Positions 1-9,600 of a DNA stretch of 64,000 bases are shown here, in pieces. Each line of letters opens with the position of its first letter. Within the stretch, counting starts at the first letter, position 1. Source of the stretch: Brassica napus (taxonomy: Eukaryota; Streptophyta; Magnoliopsida; Brassicales; Brassicaceae); assembly GCF_020379485.1 (NCBI RefSeq), contig NW_026014887.1, positions 31,581-95,580 on the forward strand, in the 5' to 3' direction. The notes beneath the pieces were generated by a model. It searched no databases. It was not told where the DNA came from and saw only the letters and a program-made list of their open reading frames with translations. A program made the position numbers and the translations under genes.

Positions 1-1460
1 TTCATCTCGCCCTCCTCATTGAGCCACTGCAATCTGTAGGGTCTTGGGTGTTTCTGAATTTTCAAACCCAATTTCTTCACCATAGTCTCACTAGCTACAT
101 TGACACAACTTCCTCCATCAATAATGAGACTGCACACCTTTCCCTGAACCATACACCTTGTGTAGAATAGATTCTCTCGCTGCTCAAGCTCTCCATTCTT
201 GGCTTGCAAGTTCAAGAGCCTTCTTGTCACCAACAATCTTCCTTTCACGGGTTCTACTTCACTTTCTTCTTCAGACTCCTCATGATCAGAACCAAACTTC
301 TCTTCCTCTGATTCATACTCTCCATTCTCAAGAAGAATCATAACCTTTTTGTTGGTGCACTCATTAGCATAATGCCCACGCCCTTGACATTTGAAGCACT
401 TAACATCTCTAGTTCTTGAACTAGTAATTTCAGCTTTGCCTTTGTCTTTGCTGTATATGCTGCTCGGCTTAGTCTCTTCTTTCTGCTGAGGCTTGCTATC
501 CTTCAGATAGGATGTTTTCTCCTCTTTAGAGTGGTGGAACTTAGACGATCCATAGCTGCGTGAGTTACCCTTCCTCTTGAGCTGCTGCTCCACTAGAATA
601 GCTTTGTGCAACATCTCTTCTATTTCCACATAGTGTTGCATCTCCACATTGTCTTGTATCTCACGGTTAAGTCCTCCAAGAAACCTTGCCATAGTAGCTT
701 CTCTATCCTCCAAGATACTAGCTCTCAACATCAGCAACTCCATGTCTTGATAGTATTCTTCAACAGTTCGTGTTCCTTGGGTAAGTCTTCGCAGCTTTTG
801 ATGTAGGTCGCGGTGATAATGGCTTGGAACAAACCGTTTGCGCATGAGTGACTTCATCTCGTGCCATGAATCAACCGGATTCTCTTGGTTAAGCCGTCTA
901 GTAGTTACAAGTTGATCCCACCAACTCAACGCATAATCATAGAATTCAGTTGCTGCAATCTTGATCCTTTGGGCATTGGAGTAGTGTTGGCAATTGAAGA
1001 CAAGCTCGATCTTCTTTTCCCATTCCAAGTAGGCATCTGGATCCACCTTGCCATGGAAGGGTGGAATCTTAAGCTTAAGTCCTGAAAGCTTGTCTTTGCG
1101 TGACCCCCTTCCATCATGTTCACGCCTTGATCTTCCTCTGCTCAGTTCAGAAGAAGAACTACTGCGCTCAGTTGGGTTGTGCTCAGTTCTATTGCGCGAG
1201 TAGTAGTTGTCGGTCTCTTGTGAACCCGCATGCTCTTGCCGTACTGGAGTAGGCCGGTTTCTTCTAGACTCATTGCTATGTCCCTGGCCAGTAGCTTGCC
1301 TCAACTCTTGTCTCATCTCCTCACGTAATTCCTTCATGCTAGCCTTGAGCATATCAGCCATAGTAGAGATCATGGTCTGATTCATTTGCTCGGTCATTTG
1401 ATCTCTCAGCATCTTGTTCTTCCTTACTAGCTCGGCTTCTTCTTCTGATTCTTTCCCCAT
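1..1460 (-). CDS. gag-pol: Gag-protease part of gypsy polyprotein, partial at left edge
   Basis: The frame is open from the ATG at 1460 down to base 1, about 486 codons with no stop, and continues outside the window. The N-terminus is acidic and Glu/Arg rich. A retrotransposon gag domain follows (recognisable [55 protein letters not shown]), then an intact CCHC zinc knuckle ([14 protein letters not shown], about 370-410) that would bind genomic RNA during packaging. After an acidic linker comes the aspartic protease active site [12 protein letters not shown] (about 90-130). The ATG was chosen because gypsy-2 Gag starts with the same Met-Gly plus acidic stretch. Unlike gypsy-2, the zinc knuckle is not frameshifted, so this copy is in better condition over the part visible. 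Whether pol is intact cannot be seen. Confidence 0.85.
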   Translation of the reverse strand, partial: MGKESEEEAELVRKNKMLRDQMTEQMNQTMISTMADMLKASMKELREEMRQELRQATGQGHSNESRRNRPTPVRQEHAGSQETDNYYSRNRTEHNPTERSSSSSELSRGRSRREHDGRGSRKDKLSGLKLKIPPFHGKVDPDAYLEWEKKIELVFNCQHYSNAQRIKIAATEFYDYALSWWDQLVTTRRLNQENPVDSWHEMKSLMRKRFVPSHYHRDLHQKLRRLTQGTRTVEEYYQDMELLMLRASILEDREATMARFLGGLNREIQDNVEMQHYVEIEEMLHKAILVEQQLKRKGNSRSYGSSKFHHSKEEKTSYLKDSKPQQKEETKPSSIYSKDKGKAEITSSRTRDVKCFKCQGRGHYANECTNKKVMILLENGEYESEEEKFGSDHEESEEESEVEPVKGRLLVTRRLLNLQAKNGELEQRENLFYTRCMVQGKVCSLIIDGGSCVNVASETMVKKLGLKIQKHPRPYRLQWLNEEGEM

Positions 1461-1995
1461 TGGTACCTAGAATCAATAACAACACTCAACCAGTAAATAA
1501 TTCCAATAAACTGATCGTAATCAGTAGATGATCAAGAGATTTTAAACTGAAATAAACTGGCGGTAAAAGAAAACTTGATTATCAAGCAACGAGATTCAAA
1601 TCGACAACAAGTAAATCACAATAGAAACGCGATCAGGGTAGGTTTGTTAATCAGATTTCGACGACACACAAGTAGATCTAGTTGTTATAGGTGATTTAAA
1701 ACAGATCACACGATCAATTAGATTCAAACAAAAGATCAAATCTAGAATATGAATCGATAACAATCGGATCTAAAACGCGAAACCTAGATCTATCAATTCA
1801 AACTCTTAACAATTAGATCGACACAAAATGATTAGATCACACACTCAAACGACCACGGATCACAGATCAATCAATGGATATTGCGAAACAAAGAACAGAT
1901 CAGTTGAAACAAAACGGATCGATCTAAAACTGATCAAGAAGATGAACAGGTTAAATCGAAACAAAAGAGAAACGAGTACTTCCCTAACCAGAGAT
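1461..1995 (-). other. Untranslated leader of gypsy-1 between PBS and gag
   Basis: About 535 bases, AT-rich, between the primer-binding site and the gag ATG on the minus strand. It matches the leader of gypsy-2 (43727-44240) in position and length. It should contain packaging and dimerisation signals, but I recognise no specific motif. A short plus-strand open frame here has no coding character. Confidence 0.6.
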
Positions 1996-2007
1996 GCTCT
2001 GATACCA
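1996..2007 (-). other. Primer-binding site, initiator tRNA-Met
   Basis: On the minus strand this reads TGGTATCAGAGC, the standard plant initiator-Met PBS. Two bases (TG) separate it from the LTR end, the same 2-nt spacing as gypsy-2. Confidence 0.9.
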
Positions 2008-2305
2008 CATAATACGTCCCTAGATTGCTTCTCTGGATAGTATGGGATAGATCCTTGCTAGAACGAATCAAAGACTCAAGCTCTACAAGGTTGTGGATCG
2101 ATTGGTGACACAAGAGGCTGCGGAAAGGCTCCTTGATACTCCTAAGTGACTAGATCGGATATGACACACCGAGATAGACACTCTTGGGTTGTTGGATACT
2201 ACACACCAACAAGAACACTCAACAACTCGCGGACAAGCAGTAGAGAGAACAAAGAAAGGTTTATGATAAAAGATAATTGATTATTGATAAGGGGTTCAAA
2301 GTACA

Positions 2306-2314
2306 CTTATATAA
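2306..2314 (-). promoter_or_regulatory. TATA-like box of the gypsy-1 LTR promoter
   Basis: The sequence CTTATATAAG sits mid-LTR, about 200 bases downstream (element sense) of the conserved hairpin, which is a plausible U3/R boundary position. Motif match only; no transcript evidence. Confidence 0.4.
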
Positions 2315-2519
2315 GAGAAGTTGGAACAGACTCCAAGCTTCTCGAAAACTATCAAGAGAGTAAAGGCACACGCTCTCTTGGAAATAGAAACAAATGACAA
2401 GTTTGAAAACAAAAACATGAAATGAAAGACATAATATAACATAAGGTTGATCCGGGATAAGGTTGGATCGAGATCATCAACTAAGGTTTTGAGAAGCAAA
2501 TCTATGGCCTCGTTAAAAA

Positions 2520-2560
2520 CCTATCTTTGGAAAACCCATTGGGACAAAACCAAAGATAGG
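2520..2560 (-). other. Conserved 3'-UTR hairpin, gypsy-1 copy
   Basis: An 11-bp perfect stem (2520-2530 with 2550-2560; cctatctttgg/ccaaagatagg) closes a 19-nt loop, element sense TTTTGTCCCATTGGGTTTT. It is flanked by CTCTTTTTCC upstream and GGTTTTTAACGAGG downstream. It lies about 40 nt after the stop of the LTR-encoded pol tail. The same structure is present in the other three elements of the window with different stem sequences. Confidence 0.85.
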
Positions 2561-2598
2561 GAAAAAGAGCACGCATAGATTGCTTGCTTAGTTGATGA

Positions 2599-2829
2599 TC
2601 AGCTTGATGGTGAAGTAGCTTGAATGGTGATAAGTGTGTCTTGGTTGATCAAGCTTCTACCAAGACATTCCTCTTGCTTCCATGACATCTTAACCAATCC
2701 TCCAATAACTTGCGTGAGCTTCCTTGATCTTGATCGAGTCATAGGTCCTTTTGGCAGGGCTAGAACATCTCCATCAGTCGGCTTATCCAGATCCTCATCA
2801 TCTCCATTAGCTAGTTGGTCCATGATCAC
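2599..2829 (-). CDS. LTR-encoded C-terminal tail of gypsy pol
   Basis: A 76-codon frame entirely inside the 5' LTR. It begins MIMDQ, passes through an acidic stretch and ends in a basic motif with PKGPMTRSRSRKL. The equivalent in gypsy-2 is continuous with integrase at the 3' end of pol, so this 5' LTR copy is the duplicate created by reverse transcription and is not itself translated as part of a polyprotein. In CRM chromoviruses the integrase C-terminus, containing the proposed centromere-targeting region, is known to run into the 3' LTR; identity with that region is inference. Confidence 0.6.
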   Translation of the reverse strand: MIMDQLANGDDEDLDKPTDGDVLALPKGPMTRSRSRKLTQVIGGLVKMSWKQEECLGRSLINQDTLITIQATSPSS

Positions 2830-3011
2830 ATCATTACATCGCGATTCATCCTGGTTTGATTAGAATGACAAATAAGCTGTCATATTCCCAAACAGGAAAA
2901 CTGGGATCACCTGATTTGAAAGTGGGATAGCTTCTTCATCCTAACTCCTATGAGATTTATTCAGCTTCCTGGTGATTCTCCACTACTTTATGTATCAAAA
3001 TCAAGCTTCTT

Positions 3012-6000
3012 ACATCGCGATTCATCCTGGTTTGATTAGAATGACAAAGAAGCTGTCATATTCCCAAACAGGAAAACTGGGATCACCTGATTTGAAAGTG
3101 GGATAGCTTCTTCATCCTAACTCCTATGAGATTTATTCAGCTTCCTGGTGATTCTCCACTACTTTATGTATCAAAATCAAGCTTCTTACATCGCGATTCA
3201 TCCTGGTTTGATTAGAATGACAAAGAAGCTGTCATATTCCCAAACAGGAAAACTGGGATCACCTGATTTGAAAGTGGGATAGCTTCTTCATCCTAACTCC
3301 TATGAGATTTATTCGACTTCCTGGTGATTCTCCACTACTTTATGTATCAAAATCAAGCTTCTTACATCGCGATTCATCCTGGTTTGATTAGAATGACAAA
3401 GAAGCTGTCATATTCCCAAACAGGAAAACTGGGATCACCTGATTTGAAAGTGGGATAGCTTCTTCATCCTAACTCCTATGAGATTTATTCAGCTTCCTGG
3501 TGATTCTCCACTACTTTATGTATCAAAATCAAGCTTCTTACATCGCGATTCATCCTGGTTTGATTAGAATGACAAAGAAGCTGTCATATTCCCAAACAGG
3601 AAAACTGGGATCACCTGATTTGAAAGTGGGATAGCTTCTTCATCCTAACTCCTATGAGATTTATTCAGCTTCCTGGTGATTCTCCACTACTTTATGTATC
3701 AAAATCAAGCTTCTTACATCGCGATTCATCCTGGTTTGATTAGAATGACAAAGAAGCTGTCATATTCCCAAACAGGAAAACTGGGATCACCTGATTTGAA
3801 AGTGGGATAGCTTCTTCATCCTAACTCCTATGAGATTTATTCAGCTTCCTGGTGATTCTCCACTACTTTATGTATCAAAATCAAGCTTCTTACATCGCGA
3901 TTCATCCTGGTTTGATTAGAATGACAAAGAAGCTGTCATATTCCCAAACAGGAAAACTGGGATCACCTGATTTGAAAGTGGGATAGCTTCTTCATCCTAA
4001 CTCCTATGAGATTTATTCGACTTCCTGGTGATTCTCCACTACTTTATGTATCAAAATCAAGCTTCTTACATCGCGATTCATCCTGGTTTGATTAGAATGA
4101 CAAAGAAGCTGTCATATTCCCAAACAGGAAAACTGGGATCACCTGATTTGAAAGTGGGATAGCTTCTTCATCCTAACTCCTATGAGATTTATTCAGCTTC
4201 CTGGTGATTCTCCACTACTTTATGTATCAAAATCAAGCTTCTTACATCGCGATTCATCCTGGTTTGATTAGAATGACAAAGAAGCTGTCATATTCCCAAA
4301 CAGGAAAACTGGGATCACCTGATTTGAAAGTGGGATAGCTTCTTCATCCTAACTCCTATGAGATTTATTCAGCTTCCTGGTGATTCTCCACTACTTTATG
4401 TATCAAAATCAAGCTTCTTACATCGCGATTCATCCTGGTTTGATTAGAATGACAAAGAAGCTGTCATATTCCCAAACAGGAAAACTGGGATCACCTGATT
4501 TGAAAGTGGGATAGCTTCTTCATCCTAACTCCTATGAGATTTATTCGACTTCCTGGTGATTCTCCACTACTTTATGTATCAAAATCAAGCTTCTTACATC
4601 GCGATTCATCCTGGTTTGATTAGAATGACAAAGAAGCTGTCATATTCCCAAACAGGAAAACTGGGATCACCTGATTTGAAAGTGGGATAGCTTCTTCATC
4701 CTAACTCCTATGAGATTTATTCAGCTTCCTGGTGATTCTCCACTACTTTATGTATCAAAATCAAGCTTCTTACATCGCGATTCATCCTGGTTTGATTAGA
4801 ATGACAAAGAAGCTGTCATATTCCCAAACAGGAAAACTGGGATCACCTGATTTGAAAGTGGGATAGCTTCTTCATCCTAACTCCTATGAGATTTATTCAG
4901 CTTCCTGGTGATTCTCCACTACTTTATGTATCAAAATCAAGCTTCTTACATCGCGATTCATCCTGGTTTGATTAGAATGACAAAGAAGCTGTCATATTCC
5001 CAAACAGGAAAACTGGGATCACCTGATTTGAAAGTGGGATAGCTTCTTCATCCTAACTCCTATGAGATTTATTCAGCTTCCTGGTGATTCTCCACTACTT
5101 TATGTATCAAAATCAAGCTTCTTACATCGCGATTCATCCTGGTTTGATTAGAATGACAAAGAAGCTGTCATATTCCCAAACAGGAAAACTGGGATCACCT
5201 GATTTGAAAGTGGGATAGCTTCTTCATCCTAACTCCTATGAGATTTATTCAGCTTCCTGGTGATTCTCCACTACTTTATGTATCAAAATCAAGCTTCTTA
5301 CATCGCGATTCATCCTGGTTTGATTAGAATGACAAAGAAGCTGTCATATTCCCAAACAGGAAAACTGGGATCACCTGATTTGAAAGTGGGATAGCTTCTT
5401 CATCCTAACTCCTATGAGATTTATTCGACTTCCTGGTGATTCTCCACTACTTTATGTATCAAAATCAAGCTTCTTACATCGCGATTCATCCTGGTTTGAT
5501 TAGAATGACAAAGAAGCTGTCATATTCCCAAACAGGAAAACTGGGATCACCTGATTTGAAAGTGGGATAGCTTCTTCATCCTAACTCCTATGAGATTTAT
5601 TCAGCTTCCTGGTGATTCTCCACTACTTTATGTATCAAAATCAAGCTTCTTACATCGCGATTCATCCTGGTTTGATTAGAATGACAAAGAAGCTGTCATA
5701 TTCCCAAACAGGAAAACTGGGATCACCTGATTTGAAAGTGGGATAGCTTCTTCATCCTAACTCCTATGAGATTTATTCAGCTTCCTGGTGATTCTCCACT
5801 ACTTTATGTATCAAAATCAAGCTTCTTACATCGCGATTCATCCTGGTTTGATTAGAATGACAAAGAAGCTGTCATATTCCCAAACAGGAAAACTGGGATC
5901 ACCTGATTTGAAAGTGGGATAGCTTCTTCATCCTAACTCCTATGAGATTTATTCGACTTCCTGGTGATTCTCCACTACTTTATGTATCAAAATCAAGCTT

Positions 6001-6660
6001 CTTACATCGCGATTCATCCTGGTTTGATTAGAATGACAAAGAAGCTGTCATATTCCCAAACAGGAAAACTGGGATCACCTGATTTGAAAGTGGGATAGCT
6101 TCTTCATCCTAACTCCTATGAGATTTATTCAGCTTCCTGGTGATTCTCCACTACTTTATGTATCAAAATCAAGCTTCTTACATCGCGATTCATCCTGGTT
6201 TGATTAGAATGACAAAGAAGCTGTCATATTCCCAAACAGGAAAACTGGGATCACCTGATTTGAAAGTGGGATAGCTTCTTCATCCTAACTCCTATGAGAT
6301 TTATTCAGCTTCCTGGTGATTCTCCACTACTTTATGTATCAAAATCAAGCTTCTTACATCGCGATTCATCCTGGTTTGATTAGAATGACAAAGAAGCTGT
6401 CATATTCCCAAACAGGAAAACTGGGATCACCTGATTTGAAAGTGGGATAGCTTCTTCATCCTAACTCCTATGAGATTTATTCGACTTCCTGGTGATTCTC
6501 CACTACTTTATGTATCAAAATCAAGCTTCTTACATCGCGATTCATCCTGGTTTGATTAGAATGACAAAGAAGCTGTCATATTCCCAAACAGGAAAACTGG
6601 GATCACCTGATTTGAAAGTGGGATAGCTTCTTCATCCTAACTCCTATGAGATTTATTCAG
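3012..6660 (+). repeat. Irregular higher-order pattern of CAGCTTCC/CGACTTCC monomers
   Basis: Calling the two 176-bp variants A (CAGCTTCC) and B (CGACTTCC), B occurs near 3306, 4016, 4544, 5423, 5950 and 6478. These are spaced 3 to 5 monomers apart, three monomers (about 528 bp) being most frequent. This AAB-like pattern fades after about 6.5 kb, beyond which A dominates and the shorter CACTTCC variant appears sporadically. It is a weak higher-order repeat. Confidence 0.6.
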
Positions 6661-9600
6661 CTTCCTGGTGATTCTCCACTACTTTATGTATCAAAATCAA
6701 GCTTCTTACATCGCGATTCATCCTGGTTTGATTAGAATGACAAAGAAGCTGTCATATTCCCAAACAGGAAAACTGGGATCACCTGATTTGAAAGTGGGAT
6801 AGCTTCTTCATCCTAACTCCTATGAGATTTATTCAGCTTCCTGGTGATTCTCCACTACTTTATGTATCAAAATCAAGCTTCTTACATCGCGATTCATCCT
6901 GGTTTGATTAGAATGACAAAGAAGCTGTCATATTCCCAAACAGGAAAACTGGGATCACCTGATTTGAAAGTGGGATAGCTTCTTCATCCTAACTCCTATG
7001 AGATTTATTCAGCTTCCTGGTGATTCTCCACTACTTTATGTATCAAAATCAAGCTTCTTACATCGCGATTCATCCTGGTTTGATTAGAATGACAAAGAAG
7101 CTGTCATATTCCCAAACAGGAAAACTGGGATCACCTGATTTGAAAGTGGGATAGCTTCTTCATCCTAACTCCTATGAGATTTATTCAGCTTCCTGGTGAT
7201 TCTCCACTACTTTATGTATCAAAATCAAGCTTCTTACATCGCGATTCATCCTGGTTTGATTAGAATGACAAAGAAGCTGTCATATTCCCAAACAGGAAAA
7301 CTGGGATCACCTGATTTGAAAGTGGGATAGCTTCTTCATCCTAACTCCTATGAGATTTATTCAGCTTCCTGGTGATTCTCCACTACTTTATGTATCAAAA
7401 TCAAGCTTCTTACATCGCGATTCATCCTGGTTTGATTAGAATGACAAAGAAGCTGTCATATTCCCAAACAGGAAAACTGGGATCACCTGATTTGAAAGTG
7501 GGATAGCTTCTTCATCCTAACTCCTATGAGATTTATTCACTTCCTGGTGATTCTCCACTACTTTATGTATCAAAATCAAGCTTCTTACATCGCGATTCAT
7601 CCTGGTTTGATTAGAATGACAAAGAAGCTGTCATATTCCCAAACAGGAAAACTGGGATCACCTGATTTGAAAGTGGGATAGCTTCTTCATCCTAACTCCT
7701 ATGAGATTTATTCAGCTTCCTGGTGATTCTCCACTACTTTATGTATCAAAATCAAGCTTCTTACATCGCGATTCATCCTGGTTTGATTAGAATGACAAAG
7801 AAGCTGTCATATTGCCAAACAGGAAAACTGGGATCACCTGATTTGAAAGTGGGATAGCTTCTTCATCCTAACTCCTATGAGATTTATTCGACTTCCTGGT
7901 GATTCTCCACTACTTTATGTATCAAAATCAAGCTTCTTACATCGCGATTCATCCTGGTTTGATTAGAATGACAAAGAAGCTGTCATATTCCCAAACAGGA
8001 AAACTGGGATCACCTGATTTGAAAGTGGGATAGCTTCTTCATCCTAACTCCTATGAGATTTATTCAGCTTCCTGGTGATTCTCCACTACTTTATGTATCA
8101 AAATCAAGCTTCTTACATCGCGATTCATCCTGGTTTGATTAGAATGACAAAGAAGCTGTCATATTCCCAAACAGGAAAACTGGGATCACCTGATTTGAAA
8201 GTGGGATAGCTTCTTCATCCTAACTCCTATGAGATTTATTCAGCTTCCTGGTGATTCTCCACTACTTTATGTATCAAAATCAAGCTTCTTACATCGCGAT
8301 TCATCCTGGTTTGATTAGAATGACAAAGAAGCTGTCATATTCCCAAACAGGAAAACTGGGATCACCTGATTTGAAAGTGGGATAGCTTCTTCATCCTAAC
8401 TCCTATGAGATTTATTCAGCTTCCTGGTGATTCTCCACTACTTTATGTATCAAAATCAAGCTTCTTACATCGCGATTCATCCTGGTTTGATTAGAATGAC
8501 AAAGAAGCTGTCATATTCCCAAACAGGAAAACTGGGATCACCTGATTTGAAAGTGGGATAGCTTCTTCATCCTAACTCCTATGAGATTTATTCAGCTTCC
8601 TGGTGATTCTCCACTACTTTATGTATCAAAATCAAGCTTCTTACATCGCGATTCATCCTGGTTTGATTAGAATGACAAAGAAGCTGTCATATTCCCAAAC
8701 AGGAAAACTGGGATCACCTGATTTGAAAGTGGGATAGCTTCTTCATCCTAACTCCTATGAGATTTATTCAGCTTCCTGGTGATTCTCCACTACTTTATGT
8801 ATCAAAATCAAGCTTCTTACATCGCGATTCATCCTGGTTTGATTAGAATGACAAAGAAGCTGTCATATTCCCAAACAGGAAAACTGGGATCACCTGATTT
8901 GAAAGTGGGATAGCTTCTTCATCCTAACTCCTATGAGATTTATTCACTTCCTGGTGATTCTCCACTACTTTATGTATCAAAATCAAGCTTCTTACATCGC
9001 GATTCATCCTGGTTTGATTAGAATGACAAAGAAGCTGTCATATTCCCAAACAGGAAAACTGGGATCACCTGATTTGAAAGTGGGATAGCTTCTTCATCCT
9101 AACTCCTATGAGATTTATTCAGCTTCCTGGTGATTCTCCACTACTTTATGTATCAAAATCAAGCTTCTTACATCGCGATTCATCCTGGTTTGATTAGAAT
9201 GACAAAGAAGCTGTCATATTCCCAAACAGGAAAACTGGGATCACCTGATTTGAAAGTGGGATAGCTTCTTCATCCTAACTCCTATGAGATTTATTCAGCT
9301 TCCTGGTGATTCTCCACTACTTTATGTATCAAAATCAAGCTTCTTACATCGCGATTCATCCTGGTTTGATTAGAATGACAAAGAAGCTGTCATATTCCCA
9401 AACAGGAAAACTGGGATCACCTGATTTGAAAGTGGGATAGCTTCTTCATCCTAACTCCTATGAGATTTATTCAGCTTCCTGGTGATTCTCCACTACTTTA
9501 TGTATCAAAATCAAGCTTCTTACATCGCGATTCATCCTGGTTTGATTAGAATGACAAAGAAGCTGTCATATTCCCAAACAGGAAAACTGGGATCACCTGA

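Larger units (their letters stand above)
1..2833 (-). mobile_element. Ty3/gypsy LTR retrotransposon gypsy-1, CRM/CRB-like, 5' part only
   Basis: Read on the minus strand this is the 5' LTR (2010-2833), a primer-binding site, a leader of about 535 bp, and an open gag-protease frame that runs off the left edge of the window. The rest of pol and the 3' LTR are outside. Gag, the protease DGG motif and the LTR start (TGATRTGATCATGGACC) closely match gypsy-2 at 42866-49514, so the two belong to one lineage. No chromodomain can be assessed here. The right flank is satellite starting TTACATCGCG, so if the duplication is 5 bp it would be TTACA. The clade call (CRM, called CRB in Brassica) rests on the Gag type, the LTR-encoded pol tail and location in the satellite; it is inference. 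Confidence 0.85.
2010..2833 (-). repeat. 5' LTR of gypsy-1 (824 bp)
   Basis: In element sense it begins TGATGTGATCATGGACC at 2833 and ends ACGTATTA at 2010, directly before the 2-nt spacer and PBS. The ends are TG...TA rather than TG...CA. It contains the C-terminal pol tail (2599-2829), the conserved hairpin (2520-2560), a TATA-like box near 2306-2314 and a U5-like part. It is diverged from the gypsy-2 LTR outside the tail, the hairpin and short blocks such as the 'gtgtcatatcc' type motifs, so the two elements are different families of one clade. The partner 3' LTR is outside the window, so insertion age cannot be estimated. Confidence 0.85.

Noticed and set aside
2624..2863. 79-codon plus-strand frame at the gypsy-1 LTR/satellite junction
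   Set aside because: It is antisense to the LTR-encoded pol tail and spans the insertion junction, so it is fortuitous.
3300..3330. Possible CENP-B box in CGACTTCC monomers (ATTCGACTT...)
   Set aside because: The TTCG is present, but the required A and CGGG positions are not matched, and plants lack a clear CENP-B system.
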